Part shown: piece by piece, positions 47,122 through 56,810 of the stretch | How the letters are laid out: each line of letters starts with the position of its first letter | Numbering within the stretch: the stretch's first letter is position 1 | Source of the DNA: Stenotrophomonas maltophilia | GTDB taxonomy: Bacteria; Pseudomonadota; Gammaproteobacteria; Xanthomonadales; Xanthomonadaceae | Reading direction: 5' to 3' | Length of the DNA stretch: 64,000 nucleotides | Assembly: GCF_023518235.1 (NCBI RefSeq) | Contig: NZ_CP090423.1 | Span: forward strand, 1,302,001-1,366,000 | Position numbers and translations under genes: made by a program | Notes under the pieces: model-generated | Database searches by the model: none | What the model saw: only the letters and a program-made list of their open reading frames with translations | Told to the model about the DNA's origin: nothing

Positions 47122-48597
47122 ATGCTGAAAGCTCTGTTGAGGGTCAAGCCGGTCCAGCCGGCCGGGCACGTCGATGCCGGCGAACCCATCGAAGGCAGCC
47201 TGGATGGCGAGGCCACGTTGAAACGGACCCTCACGGCTAAACACCTCATCCTGCTTGGCGTGGGTGCGGTGATCGGCGCTGGTATCTTCGTGTTGACCGG
47301 CCAGGCGGCGGCCAACCACGCCGGCCCTGCGGTGATGCTGTCGTTCGTGATCGCCGGTTTCGCCTGCGCCCTGGCGGGCCTGTGCTATGCCGAGTTCGCT
47401 GCGATGATGCCGGTCTCCGGCAGCGCCTACTCCTATTCCTACGCCACCCTCGGCGAAGGCATGGCCTGGTTCATCGGCTGGTGCCTGGTGCTGGAGTACC
47501 TGTTCGCCTCGGCCTCGGTCGCGGTGGGCTGGTCGGCGTACCTGATCAGCTTCATCACCACTACGCTGCACATGCCGTTCCCTGACCTGCTCAGCGCCGC
47601 GCCCATCGCCTGGACCGGCAGCGAGTTCATCGCCTCCGGCAAGCTGTTCAATCTGCCGGCGGTGCTGATCGTGGCGGCGGTGTCCGGCCTGCTGTACGTG
47701 GGAGTGACCCAGTCGGCCTTCGTCAACGCGATCATCGTGGCGATCAAGGTCACCGTCATCTGCCTGTTCATCGGCATCGGCGCGGCCCATATCGACCCGG
47801 CCAACTGGCAGCCGTTCATCCCGGAAAACACCGGCGTGCCGGGTGAGTTCGGCTGGAGCGGCATCTTCCGCGCTGCCACCATCGTGTTCTTCGCCTACAT
47901 CGGCTTCGACGCGGTTTCCACCGCCGCCGGCGAAACCAAGGATCCGCAGCGCAACATGCCGATCGGCCTGCTCGGCTCGCTGGCGGTGTGCACCATCGTC
48001 TACATCATCGTCTGCGCGGTGCTGACCGGCATGATGCCGTACCACCTGCTGGGCACCGACAAGCCGGTGGCCACCGCGCTGGAAGGCTACCCGCAGCTGT
48101 CGTGGCTGAAGACCGCGGTGGAAATCGGCGCCATCGCCGGCCTGTCTTCGGTGGTGCTGGTGATGATGATGGGCCAGACCCGCATCGCCTACACCATTTC
48201 CCGCGACGGTCTGCTGCCGAAGTTCTTCGGCAAGGTGCACGCCCGTTTCCGCACCCCGTACGTCGCCACCATCGTGGTCGGCGTGATCGCCGCCGCCCTG
48301 GCCGGCCTGGTGCCGCTGAACGTGCTGGGCGAGCTGGTGTCGATGGGCACCCTGCTGGCCTTCGCCACGGTCTGCATCGGCGTGCTGGTGCTGCGCTATA
48401 CCAAGCCGGAGATCCATCGCCCGTTCCGCGTGCCGATGGTCTGGATCATCTGCCCGCTGGGCGCGGCCACCTGCCTGTTCCTGTTCTGGCAGGCGTTCGT
48501 GGTGCATTGGCACCTGTTCGTCGGCTGGACCGTGCTGGGCATGCTGATCTACCTGGGCTACGGCATCCGCAACAGCAAGCTGGCCAAGTCCTCCTGA
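47122..48597 (+). CDS. APC-family amino acid permease, first of a tandem pair
   Basis: The permease has 491 residues from the ATG at 47122, which has AGGAAG upstream. About 12 membrane segments are predicted. The TM1 motif is LGVGAVIGAGIFVLTGQAAA, as in cationic amino acid transporter (CAT/YfnA-like) permeases, and the next blocks (YAEFAAMMPVSGSAYSYSYA, FFAYIGFDAVSTAAGETKDP) agree. The substrate is unknown. A near paralogue follows after a terminator. Confidence 0.9.
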   Translation: MLKALLRVKPVQPAGHVDAGEPIEGSLDGEATLKRTLTAKHLILLGVGAVIGAGIFVLTGQAAANHAGPAVMLSFVIAGFACALAGLCYAEFAAMMPVSGSAYSYSYATLGEGMAWFIGWCLVLEYLFASASVAVGWSAYLISFITTTLHMPFPDLLSAAPIAWTGSEFIASGKLFNLPAVLIVAAVSGLLYVGVTQSAFVNAIIVAIKVTVICLFIGIGAAHIDPANWQPFIPENTGVPGEFGWSGIFRAATIVFFAYIGFDAVSTAAGETKDPQRNMPIGLLGSLAVCTIVYIIVCAVLTGMMPYHLLGTDKPVATALEGYPQLSWLKTAVEIGAIAGLSSVVLVMMMGQTRIAYTISRDGLLPKFFGKVHARFRTPYVATIVVGVIAAALAGLVPLNVLGELVSMGTLLAFATVCIGVLVLRYTKPEIHRPFRVPMVWIICPLGAATCLFLFWQAFVVHWHLFVGWTVLGMLIYLGYGIRNSKLAKSS

Positions 48598-48605
48598 TCC
48601 GCCTA

Positions 48606-48637
48606 CGGGCCGGCCCTGCGCCGGCCCGTCCGTTTTC
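48606..48637 (+). terminator. Rho-independent terminator between the permeases
   Basis: A 10-bp stem, ACGGGCCGGC with GCCGGCCCGT and 5-base loop, is followed by CCGTTTT. It suits an intrinsic terminator of the first permease gene. Confidence 0.75.
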
Positions 48638-48678
48638 CCCGCGCCGCCTCGAACGGCACTTCGACAAGACCACCAGAC

Positions 48679-50106
48679 ATGTTCAAGCAACTGTGGGCCA
48701 CCAAGCACCCGCACGCCGCCCATGAAGACGCCAACGGCCTGAGCCTGCGCCGCCACCTCGGCCCCTGGGGCCTGACCGCCCTTGGCATCGGCGCGGTGAT
48801 CGGCGGCGGCATCTTCGTGATCACCGGCCAGGCCGCCGCCAACCACGCCGGCCCGGCGATCATGCTGTCGTTCGTGCTGGCCGCGATCTGCTGCGCCTTC
48901 TGCGCACTGGCCTACGCCGAGTTCGCCTCGATGGTGCCGGTCTCCGGCAGCGCCTACACCTATACCTACGCCACCTTCGGCGAGCTCTCTGCCTGGTTCA
49001 TCGGCTGGATGCTGGTGCTCGAATACGGCGTGTCCGCCTCGGCAGTGGCGGTCAGCTGGACCGGCTACTTCCTCAGCCTGCTCAGCCAGTTCGACATCCA
49101 TCTGCCCGCCGCGCTGGTCAGCGCGCCACTGGACGCACAGCTGCGTCCGACCGGCGCGATCGCCAACCTGCCCGCAGCCGGACTGGTGCTGCTGCTGACC
49201 TGGCTGTGCTACGTCGGCATCAGCAAATCCTCGGCGATGAACATGGCCATGGTCGTGCTCAAGACCGGCCTGATCGTGCTGGTCATCGTGGCCGGCTGGA
49301 AGTACGTGGATACCAGCAACTGGACGCCCTTCATCCCGGCCAACGAAGGCCCCGGCAAGTACGGCATGGAAGGCGTGCTGCGCGGCGCAGCGATGGTGTT
49401 CTTCGCCTACATCGGCTTCGAGGCGGTGTCGGTGGCGGCGCAGGAATCGAAGAATCCGCAACGTGACATGCCGATCGGCATGATGCTGTCGCTGGTGGTC
49501 TGCACCGTGCTGTACATCGCGATGGCCGCGGTGATGACCGGCCTGGTGCCGTACCCGCTGCTCGGCACCGACGAGCCGGTGGTGACCGCGGTGGCCGCGC
49601 ATCCGCAGCTGGACTGGCTGCGCTGGGTGGTCGAGGTCGGCGCGCTGGTCGGCCTGTCCTCGGTGGTGCTGGTGATGATCATCGGCCAGCCGCGCATCTT
49701 CATGATCATGGGTCGCGACGGCCTGTTGCCGCCGGTGTTCACCAAGATCCACCCGAAGTACCGCACCCCACACATCAACACCGTGATCACCGGCATCGGC
49801 ATCGCGCTGCTGGCGGCGCTGTTCCCGCTGGACATCCTCGGCGAACTGACGTCGATGGGGACGCTGATCGCGTTTGCCGCCGTGTGTGCCGGCGTGCTGA
49901 TCCTGCGTCGCACCCAGCCGGACCTGCCGCGCCCGTTCCGCATGCCGATGGCCTGGCTGATCTGCAGCCTGGGCGTGCTGAGCTGCCTGGCGCTGTTGTC
50001 GGCGATGACGATGCACAACTGGATGCTGATGGGCGTGTGGACCTTCGTCGGCTTCGTGATCTATTTCTGCTACGGGTTCCGACACAGTCGTCTGCGCAAC
50101 AAGTAA
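48679..50106 (+). CDS. APC-family amino acid permease, second of a tandem pair
   Basis: The permease has 475 residues. It closely follows its neighbour in motif and order ([60 protein letters not shown]), clearly a duplication. About 12 membrane segments. Differences in the loops between TM5 and TM7 suggest different substrates or regulation. A hairpin follows the stop. Confidence 0.9.
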   Translation: MFKQLWATKHPHAAHEDANGLSLRRHLGPWGLTALGIGAVIGGGIFVITGQAAANHAGPAIMLSFVLAAICCAFCALAYAEFASMVPVSGSAYTYTYATFGELSAWFIGWMLVLEYGVSASAVAVSWTGYFLSLLSQFDIHLPAALVSAPLDAQLRPTGAIANLPAAGLVLLLTWLCYVGISKSSAMNMAMVVLKTGLIVLVIVAGWKYVDTSNWTPFIPANEGPGKYGMEGVLRGAAMVFFAYIGFEAVSVAAQESKNPQRDMPIGMMLSLVVCTVLYIAMAAVMTGLVPYPLLGTDEPVVTAVAAHPQLDWLRWVVEVGALVGLSSVVLVMIIGQPRIFMIMGRDGLLPPVFTKIHPKYRTPHINTVITGIGIALLAALFPLDILGELTSMGTLIAFAAVCAGVLILRRTQPDLPRPFRMPMAWLICSLGVLSCLALLSAMTMHNWMLMGVWTFVGFVIYFCYGFRHSRLRNK

Positions 50107-50115
50107 GTCACGCGT

Positions 50116-50138
50116 GGCAGGGCCCTGATGGCCCTGCC
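50116..50138. terminator. Hairpin after the second permease
   Basis: The 9-bp stem GGCAGGGCC/GGCCCTGCC with a 5-base loop lies between converging genes, followed by CTCCTT. Probable terminator, without a strong T-tract. Confidence 0.55.
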
Positions 50139-50171
50139 CTCCTTGCCACCGGCGCGGGCCGAGCGCCACGC

Positions 50172-50546
50172 CTAGCGGCGGTTGAACCAGATGAGCTGCT
50201 GCTGCCAGCCCGCACCGGCCATGCAAGCATTGAACTCGCTGCTGCGGTCGGACGCGTTGACGTCCACGATGTAACTCTCATCTTTCGGCATCGGCACCAT
50301 GTTGTACTTGCCGTCAATGGCGCAGACTTCATCAAGCCTGCAGGGCACCTTGCGGTCCTCGTAGACGGTGCGCGTGGCCACTTCATTCCTGACCGGCCAG
50401 TGATCGTCGGCCTGCGCCTTGCAACTCGCGTGGGCGGGGCCGAATGGCCGCCCACCCGCATCCATCTTCACCCATTCCATCGTGCAGCCACTGCTGGCAA
50501 GCATGATGCCAATCACCCCCATCATCCCCATCGCGCGCGCGATCAT
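50172..50546 (-). CDS. Small lipoprotein of unknown function
   Basis: The protein has 124 residues from the ATG at 50546, which has AAGGAG upstream. Signal and lipobox end MLASSGC. The mature part has paired Cys ([23 protein letters not shown]) and ends IWFNRR. No family is recognised. It stands alone between the permeases and the mtn genes. Confidence 0.75.
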   Translation of the reverse strand: MIARAMGMMGVIGIMLASSGCTMEWVKMDAGGRPFGPAHASCKAQADDHWPVRNEVATRTVYEDRKVPCRLDEVCAIDGKYNMVPMPKDESYIVDVNASDRSSEFNACMAGAGWQQQLIWFNRR

Positions 50547-50744
50547 CGAAGTACTCCTTTCCTTGGCGCTCGCCGGAATTTCTGCGGCAATCCGATGATG
50601 TTTCGCAGCAAGAGGGCTGTCCACGACCGGAATCGCTTCCAGCGGGAGCGCTGCTCTCCCCATTCAGCCAGCGCTGTGCTTGCCTCGATCCAACCCCTGC
50701 GCGCCGCCTGCCAGCACACCGCTTCGTGTTGCCCATGCAGCAGG

Positions 50745-50775
<31 letters not shown>

Positions 50776-50798
50776 CCGGATCACGTAAAATGCCGTCC

Positions 50799-51440
50799 AT
50801 GGACACCACCACCTTCCCCTACGACACCGCCCGCTTGGGCGAACTGGCCCAGCTGCTGATCGACAACGTCCGCGAGCTGGCCCACGCCGGCTGGACCCCG
50901 GCCACCAGCAGCAACTTCTCCCACCGCCTGGACGACCGCCACGCCGCGATCACCGTGTCCGGCAAGGACAAGGGCCGGTTGATCGAGGACGACATCATGG
51001 TGGTGGACTTCGACGGCCAGGCCGTCGGCCGCCCGCTGCGCCCGTCCGCCGAAACCCTGCTGCACACCCAGCTGTACCGCCGCTTCCCCGAAGTGGGCTG
51101 CGTGCTGCACACCCATTCGCCGGTGCAGACCATCGCCTCGCGCCTGTACGCGCCGCAAGGCCATGTGCACCTGGAAGGCTACGAGCTGCTGAAAGCGTTC
51201 GCCGGCAACAGCACCCATGAAATGGCCGTGGATGTGCCGGTGTTCGCCAACACCCAGGACATGAACGTGCTCTCGGCGCAGGTCGACGACCTGCTCGATC
51301 GGCAGAACCTGTGGGGCTACCTGATCGATGGCCACGGCCTGTACGCCTGGGGCCGTGACATGGCCGAGGCGCGCCGCCACCTGGAGGCCTTCGAGTTCCT
51401 GTTCCACTGCGAGCTGGAGCTGCGCAGGCTGCGCGGCTGA
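50799..51440 (+). CDS. mtnB: Methylthioribulose-1-phosphate dehydratase
   Basis: A class II aldolase-fold dehydratase of the methionine salvage pathway, 213 residues from the ATG at 50799 (an ATG at 50790 would add MPS). Zinc ligands are [11 protein letters not shown] in the middle and the His of [10 protein letters not shown] near the end. It dehydrates MTRu-1-P to a diketone phosphate. mtnD and mtnC follow on the same strand. Confidence 0.95.
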   Translation: MDTTTFPYDTARLGELAQLLIDNVRELAHAGWTPATSSNFSHRLDDRHAAITVSGKDKGRLIEDDIMVVDFDGQAVGRPLRPSAETLLHTQLYRRFPEVGCVLHTHSPVQTIASRLYAPQGHVHLEGYELLKAFAGNSTHEMAVDVPVFANTQDMNVLSAQVDDLLDRQNLWGYLIDGHGLYAWGRDMAEARRHLEAFEFLFHCELELRRLRG

Positions 51441-51532
51441 ACCCGCGCGCAGGTGCAGATGCCGATCCGGAATCTGCACCCTGCCCCTACCCTGCTACCC
51501 TGTCTTCCCCCCGAGACGTTCAAGCTGCCGCC

Positions 51533-52090
51533 ATGAGCCGACTGCGCATCTACGACGACACCCGCCCCGAATCGCCACTGCTGGACACCCAGGACGGCGC
51601 GCTCATCGCTGCCGAGCTGAAGCAGATCGGCGTCACCTTTGAACGCTGGCAGGCCACTGCCCCGGTCGCGCCGGGCGCCAGCCAGGAGGAAGTGTTCGCC
51701 GCCTACCGCGCCGACATCGACCGCCTGGTGGCCGAGAACGGCTTCAAGAGCGTGGATGTGGCCTCGATCGCGCCGGACAACCCGAACCGCGCCGAGCTGC
51801 GCAAGAAGTTCCTCGACGAACACTTCCACAAGGAAGACGAGGTGCGCTTCTTCGTCGCCGGCTCCGGCCTGTTCACCCTGCACGTGGAAGACAAGGTGTA
51901 CGAGATCGAGTGCGTGAAGGATGACCTGATCGCCGTGCCCGATGGCACCACCCACTGGTTCGACATGGGTGATGAGCCCAGCTTCGTGGCGATCCGCTTC
52001 TTCACCGAGCCGGATGGCTGGGTCGGCCATTTCACCGGCACCGACATCGCGCAGAAGTTCCCCCGTTACGTCCCTACCCAGGCATCCTGA
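51533..52090 (+). CDS. mtnD: Acireductone dioxygenase
   Basis: A cupin-fold dioxygenase of 185 residues. The metal ligands are in [13 protein letters not shown] (H-x-H-x4-E) and TTHWFDMG (His). With Fe(II) it makes the methionine precursor 2-keto-4-methylthiobutyrate; with Ni(II) an off-pathway product. It lies 92 bases after mtnB and 3 bases before mtnC. Confidence 0.95.
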   Translation: MSRLRIYDDTRPESPLLDTQDGALIAAELKQIGVTFERWQATAPVAPGASQEEVFAAYRADIDRLVAENGFKSVDVASIAPDNPNRAELRKKFLDEHFHKEDEVRFFVAGSGLFTLHVEDKVYEIECVKDDLIAVPDGTTHWFDMGDEPSFVAIRFFTEPDGWVGHFTGTDIAQKFPRYVPTQAS

Positions 52091-52093
52091 TCC

Positions 52094-52789
52094 ATGCAGC
52101 CCCGCGTCATCCTGACCGATATCGAAGGCACCACCAGCAGCATCTCGTTCGTCAAGAACGTGCTGTTCCCCTATGCGCGCCAGGCGCTGCCCGGCTTCGT
52201 TGCCGAACATGGCCAGGACCCGGACGTGCGCCGCTGGCTGGACGCGGTGGCCACCGAGATCGGCGGCGCCTGCCAGGACAGCCTGGTGGTCGAGACGCTG
52301 CAGGGCTGGATCGACCAGGACCGCAAGCACACCGCACTGAAGGCGCTGCAGGGCCGGATCTGGGACGCCGGCTACCGTCGCGGCGACTACACCGCGCACT
52401 TCTATCCGGAAGTGGCGGCGGTACTGAAGGGCTGGCACGCCTCGGGCCTGCCGCTGTACGTGTACTCCTCCGGTTCGGTGCCGGCGCAGAAGCTGTTCTT
52501 CGGCTTCAGCGATGCCGGCGACCTCAGCCCGCTGGTGTCGGGCTGGTTCGATACCGAAGTGGGCGGCAAGCGTGAGGCGGACAGCTATCGCCGTATCGTG
52601 CAGTCCATCGGCGTACCGGCTGGCGAGATCCTGTTCCTGTCGGATGTGGTGGAAGAACTGGACGCCGCCCGCGAAGCCGGCCTGCAGACCCGCCTGATCG
52701 ACCGCCTGGACGATTACCCGCTGCCGCGCACTGGCCAGGCGGCCAACGGCCACGATCGCGTCGAGAACTTCCAGCAGATCCAGCTGTAA
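52094..52789 (+). CDS. mtnC: Enolase-phosphatase E1
   Basis: A HAD-superfamily enzyme of 231 residues that enolises and dephosphorylates the diketone phosphate for MtnD. The HAD motif I is [16 protein letters not shown], motif II is the Ser in YVYSSGSV and motif III lies near [13 protein letters not shown]. It starts 3 bases after mtnD. A 15-bp palindrome follows the stop as a likely terminator. Other salvage genes (mtnA, mtnP or mtnN, mtnK) are not in the window. Confidence 0.95.
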   Translation: MQPRVILTDIEGTTSSISFVKNVLFPYARQALPGFVAEHGQDPDVRRWLDAVATEIGGACQDSLVVETLQGWIDQDRKHTALKALQGRIWDAGYRRGDYTAHFYPEVAAVLKGWHASGLPLYVYSSGSVPAQKLFFGFSDAGDLSPLVSGWFDTEVGGKREADSYRRIVQSIGVPAGEILFLSDVVEELDAAREAGLQTRLIDRLDDYPLPRTGQAANGHDRVENFQQIQL

Positions 52790-52794
52790 CAGTG

Positions 52795-52826
52795 AGGAGG
52801 ATGCCAACCTTGGTTGGCATCCTCCT
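52795..52826. terminator. 15-bp palindromic hairpin after mtnC
   Basis: AGGAGGATGCCAACC pairs perfectly with GGTTGGCATCCTCCT around a TT loop. It lies between converging mtnC and the beta-mannosidase gene and would be a strong bidirectional end. Confidence 0.65.
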
Positions 52827-52831
52827 GGTGA

Positions 52832-52853
52832 GCCAACCAAGGTTGGCATCTAC
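52832..52853 (-). repeat. SMAG element after mtnC
   Basis: On the minus strand it reads GTAGATGCCAACCTTGGTTG. Its stem sequence equals that of the adjoining palindrome at 52795-52826, so the two form a SMAG dimer. Confidence 0.7.
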
Positions 52854-52874
52854 CAGAGCAGGATGTTCCAGCCC

Positions 52875-55493
52875 TCAACGGTCGTTGAGGGTCTTCACCT
52901 TCAGCGCGTCGCGCAGGGTGGTCAGGTCCACCGGGCCGCGTATCGCGATGTCGCGGGTTTCGCCCGGCAGCAGGTCCAGCAGGTTGTCTTCAAGCGTCAC
53001 GTCCAACGCGCCGAAGTCGATCCACGCCGCGCGCACATAGGCCGCACTCTGCAGCCGCAGGCGATAGTGATCGCCGTCGATGGCGAGAGTCGCCTTCAAT
53101 TTCTGCCGTGGCAACACCTGATCCTTGGCTTCAGCGAAGCCGACCACCTGCCGCGCGCTCACTTTGCCGTCCTGCAGCAGCTCGAACACCGCCACCGTGC
53201 GCTTCGGGTCGGCGCCGGCCAGCAGTTCCGCATCGGTGAAATCACCGATCGAGGTCACCCCTGCTGCGGCCAGGCTCACCGCTTGCTCGCGACGACGCAG
53301 CACCTTGCCGTCCATGTCCATCACCCGCAGCCGCCAGCGCGCATCCCGTGCAGCACCGTCATTGAGCAGTCGCACCCGGGTACGGCCTTCGTCACGCAGT
53401 GCCGCCACCGTCACCGGCGCGAAGAAGCGGCGTGCGGCGTAGTGCAGCGCCTTCCAGCGACCGAAATAATCCACGCTGGACCATGAGGCGCCCGGCCAGA
53501 CGTCGTTGAGCTGCCAGTACAACGAGCCCATCGTGTACGGCCGCGAGGCGCGGTGATGCAACGCGGCCAGCGCGATGCCATCGGCCTGCATCACCTGGCT
53601 GAGGTAGACGAAGTCCTCGAAGTCCTTCGGCGTGCCGTAGCCCAGTTCGATGTAGTGCAGCAGGCGGCTGTTGCCTTCGCCGGCCATGAACTTCTGGTGT
53701 GCGCGGATCACCGGGCTGTCGATGCGCTGCTCGGCACGGGTCGCGATCTGGTCCACCGTCGCCACCGACGGCCACGCCTGCAACCCGTACTCGGACATGA
53801 AACGCGGGGTCTCGCGCAGATAGGCCTGCACCGGCAACGCCGGATTGCCCCACACCTGCCAGTAGTGCTTGTCGCCGCGGGTGGAGTCGTTGGCCTTCTC
53901 GTCCAGATCGTTGCTGGGCGAACTGGACCAGTACGGTACGCCCAGCGCTTCCTCGCCGACCACCTGGCGCAGATCATTGCCGAACAGATCGACATAACCC
54001 TGCCAGACCTTGGCCGCGAACGCCGGATCGGCCGCCTTCAGGTCGCGGCCATGGCCCCAATCCTTCCAGGCGGTTTCTTCTTCATTGTTGCCACACCACA
54101 ACACGATACTGGGGTGATGGCGCAGGCGGCGCACGTTGTCGCGGGCCTCGGCGACCACACTGGCGCGGAACGCCGGATCGTAACCGGGCTGCATGCCGCC
54201 GCCGAACATGAAGTCCTGCCAGACCAGCAGGCCAAGTTCATCGGCGATATCGAAGAAGGCATCGTCTTCGTAGTAGCCGCCGCCCCAGTTGCGCAGCATG
54301 TTCATGTTGGCATCGCGCGCCGCCACCAGCACCTGGCGCAGGCGCGCGGCATCCACGCGTGCGGGGAAGGCGTCGAACGGAATCACGTTGGCGCCCTTGG
54401 CAAAGACCGGCACACCGTTGATGACAAAAGCGAAGCCCTGCCCACCCTTGCCATCCTCCTCGCGGCGCAGCTCAACCGTGCGCAGGCCGATGCGCTGCTC
54501 GCGCACCAGCGTTGCATCGGCGCCACCGTCCAGGCGTGCCTGCACGGTGTAGCGATCCTGTGCGCCGTGGCCCACCGGCCACCAGCGTTTCGGTTCTGCC
54601 AATTCAACCGGCAGTTCCACACTGTTCTGGCCGGGCTTCAGCAGCACCGTGCGCTGCACCTGGGCAACGCTGCGCCCCTGCGGATCGCGCACGTCGACAT
54701 TGACGACCGCAGAACCGGCGGCGCTGCCCTGCTCCACCTGCAGCAGCACCGTCAGCTTCGCCTGCCGGGCATCCAGCGCGTCGGTGCGTACCGCCACATC
54801 GTTCAGCCGATGCGCATCCCAGGCCTGCAGGTCGACCCCGCGCCAGACACCGGCGGTGACGTAGCGCGGGCCCCAGTCCCAGCCGAAGTGATAGGCCGGC
54901 TTGCGCGCGAAGTTGCCGACCATCGCGTCCTTCGGCTCATCGCCATAGGGCGAGGGATAGTTGCCGGCAATCCTGTGCGGCATTGCCTGCACGCCTGGCA
55001 ACAGGGTGCGGATCGGCGACCGGAACACGATCCGCAGCTCGTTGCCCTTCGCGCGCAGATGGCCTTCCACATGGGCACGCCAGGTACGGTGCGCATTGTC
55101 TGCGCGCAGCAGTGGCTTGCCGTTGAGGCTGACCTCGGCATAGGTATCCAGCCCGTCGAAGCGCAGTTCGGCGTTGGGTTTGGCCAGGGTTGCAGCATCC
55201 ACGTCGAAGCGGGCCCGGTACTCCCAATCGGCCAGCCCGATCCACTGCAGCTCGCTCTCCGGCGCACCGACATAGGGGTCGCGGATCAACGCATGCGCCA
55301 GCAGGTCGGTATGCACACTGCCCGGCACCGTGGCGCCACGCCACTGCTGCAGGCCGGGATGGGCGGCGCCCTGTGCGTCACCCGGCAGCATGCGGAACTC
55401 CCATTGCGCCTGCAGTGGGGCCGCCAACGCAGGGAAAGCAGAGGCTGCGATCAGCAGCAGGAGCAGACGGACAACGAGGGAAGGACGATGCAC
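52875..55493 (-). CDS. GH2-family beta-mannosidase
   Basis: An exported glycosidase of 872 residues with a signal peptide ending PALAAP. Sugar-binding and immunoglobulin-like GH2 domains come first (WEYRARFDVD, LNGKPLL), then the TIM barrel. The acid/base Glu is in CGNNEEETAWKDWG and the nucleophile Glu in MSEYGLQAWPS. This motif set and NWGGGYYEDDAF indicate a beta-mannosidase, releasing mannose from manno-oligosaccharides or N-glycan cores. It is the last gene of the mannoside locus. Confidence 0.92.
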   Translation of the reverse strand: MHRPSLVVRLLLLLIAASAFPALAAPLQAQWEFRMLPGDAQGAAHPGLQQWRGATVPGSVHTDLLAHALIRDPYVGAPESELQWIGLADWEYRARFDVDAATLAKPNAELRFDGLDTYAEVSLNGKPLLRADNAHRTWRAHVEGHLRAKGNELRIVFRSPIRTLLPGVQAMPHRIAGNYPSPYGDEPKDAMVGNFARKPAYHFGWDWGPRYVTAGVWRGVDLQAWDAHRLNDVAVRTDALDARQAKLTVLLQVEQGSAAGSAVVNVDVRDPQGRSVAQVQRTVLLKPGQNSVELPVELAEPKRWWPVGHGAQDRYTVQARLDGGADATLVREQRIGLRTVELRREEDGKGGQGFAFVINGVPVFAKGANVIPFDAFPARVDAARLRQVLVAARDANMNMLRNWGGGYYEDDAFFDIADELGLLVWQDFMFGGGMQPGYDPAFRASVVAEARDNVRRLRHHPSIVLWCGNNEEETAWKDWGHGRDLKAADPAFAAKVWQGYVDLFGNDLRQVVGEEALGVPYWSSSPSNDLDEKANDSTRGDKHYWQVWGNPALPVQAYLRETPRFMSEYGLQAWPSVATVDQIATRAEQRIDSPVIRAHQKFMAGEGNSRLLHYIELGYGTPKDFEDFVYLSQVMQADGIALAALHHRASRPYTMGSLYWQLNDVWPGASWSSVDYFGRWKALHYAARRFFAPVTVAALRDEGRTRVRLLNDGAARDARWRLRVMDMDGKVLRRREQAVSLAAAGVTSIGDFTDAELLAGADPKRTVAVFELLQDGKVSARQVVGFAEAKDQVLPRQKLKATLAIDGDHYRLRLQSAAYVRAAWIDFGALDVTLEDNLLDLLPGETRDIAIRGPVDLTTLRDALKVKTLNDR

Positions 55494-55511
55494 GCACAGC
55501 TCCTGTTCTTC

Positions 55512-55576
55512 CGCCGGGCGTGGCCCGGCGCTATCTGCAGATCCGATTCACGGTAGCGCCGGGCCATGCCCGGCCT
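55512..55576. repeat. SMAG pair between the GH2 and epimerase genes
   Basis: Two stems of the same sequence type: CGCCGGGCGTGGCCCGGCG (about 55513-55531) and, from 55553, GTAGCGCCGGGCCATGCCCG closing at CTAC. They lie in the 90-base gap between two genes of one operon and might reduce downstream expression or stabilise mRNA. Confidence 0.75.
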
Positions 55577-55583
55577 ACCCACC

Positions 55584-56810
55584 TCAACGCACCACGTTCA
55601 GCACTTCGTAGCACGCACCCATGGTGTGGTAATCCACCTTGCCGGCCGGGCTCTTCTCGTCACTGTACTTGCGGTTGTCAGCATCCAGGATGCGGAACCA
55701 GGCGCCGTACTGGTGGTCGACGAAGTGCTCCCAGGAGTATGCCCAGATGCGCTCGTACCACTGCCAGTAGCGCTCCTCGCCGGTGCGCTGGGCCATCAGC
55801 GCGGCCGTGGCCAGCGTCTCGGCCTGCACCCAGAAGTACTTGTCATCGTCGCAGACGAAACTGTCGACGCCGATCGGGGCACCGTCCATGCCCGGCTGCC
55901 GGCGCGATTCCGGTGCGAAACCGTAGTACAGGCCACCGCGCGCCTCGTCCCAGCTGCGCGCCACGGCCACATCGAACAGGTGCTGCGCGGTCGGCACCAG
56001 CCAATCGGCCTGCACATGGCGATCGAGGATCAGCAGCAGCTTGGCCCATTCGGTCTGATGGCCCGGTTGGAAACCCCACGGGCGGAACAGATGCTTGGGA
56101 TCGTCCAGGTTGTAGTCCCAGTCAATCTCCCAGTTCACGTCATAGTGCTCCCAGACCAGACCGCCGGCCTTGGCCGCCTGGCGGCGGGTCATGTTGTCGG
56201 CCAGCTGCAGCGCGCGCTCGACATAGCGCTGCTCGCCGCTGGCCTCGAACGCGGCCAGCATCGCCTCGCACATGTGCATGTTGGCGTTCTGGCCACGATA
56301 GCCGGTGAAGTTCCACTGGCCATCGGCTTCGTCCTTGTACAGGCCGTGCTGCGGCTCCCAGAAGCGCGCCTCCAGCAGCTGCCAGGTCTCGTCCATCCAG
56401 CCGCGGGCCTGCTCGACACCGGCCTTCAGCGCACAACTGTAGGCCAGCAGCACGAACGCCACGCCATAGCAGTGGTTCATGTCGTCCTCGACCTTGCCGT
56501 CGCGCAGGGTCCAGGCATAGCCACCGGTGGCCGGATTGCGATGCACCTCGCGCAGGTAGCGCACGCCGTGCTCTACCGCGTCGCGGTATTCGGCGTTGCC
56601 GAACTCGCGGTAGGCCATCGCATAGTTGAAGACAAAACGCGTACTGCTCACCAGATGGCGGTGGCTGGCGTCGTAGATGCTGCCGTCATCACGGAAGTAG
56701 TGGAAGAAGCCGCCGTTCGGATCGATGCAGCGCGGATGGTAGAACGCCATCGTGTCGGCGATATGCGCGCGCAGGAAGGCGGGCGAACGGAAATCGGGCG
56801 AGGTGCTCAT
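55584..56810 (-). CDS. AGE-family epimerase, probable D-mannose isomerase
   Basis: This (alpha/alpha)6-barrel protein of the N-acylglucosamine 2-epimerase family has 408 residues. The active-site His blocks are visible: NHCYGVAFVLLAY, NANMHMCEAMLAAF, RPWGFQPGHQTEWAKLLL. The last motif is shared with mannose isomerases and YihS. With a fructokinase-like gene directly upstream, conversion of mannose to fructose is the most likely reaction. Its start overlaps the kinase stop by four bases. Confidence 0.87.
   Translation of the reverse strand: MSTSPDFRSPAFLRAHIADTMAFYHPRCIDPNGGFFHYFRDDGSIYDASHRHLVSSTRFVFNYAMAYREFGNAEYRDAVEHGVRYLREVHRNPATGGYAWTLRDGKVEDDMNHCYGVAFVLLAYSCALKAGVEQARGWMDETWQLLEARFWEPQHGLYKDEADGQWNFTGYRGQNANMHMCEAMLAAFEASGEQRYVERALQLADNMTRRQAAKAGGLVWEHYDVNWEIDWDYNLDDPKHLFRPWGFQPGHQTEWAKLLLILDRHVQADWLVPTAQHLFDVAVARSWDEARGGLYYGFAPESRRQPGMDGAPIGVDSFVCDDDKYFWVQAETLATAALMAQRTGEERYWQWYERIWAYSWEHFVDHQYGAWFRILDADNRKYSDEKSPAGKVDYHTMGACYEVLNVVR

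Noticed and set aside
47056..50226. 1056-residue open frame opposite both permeases
   Set aside because: It spans two real genes and a terminator and is His/Gln/Asp/Gly-rich; the repeat pattern in it only mirrors the permease duplication.
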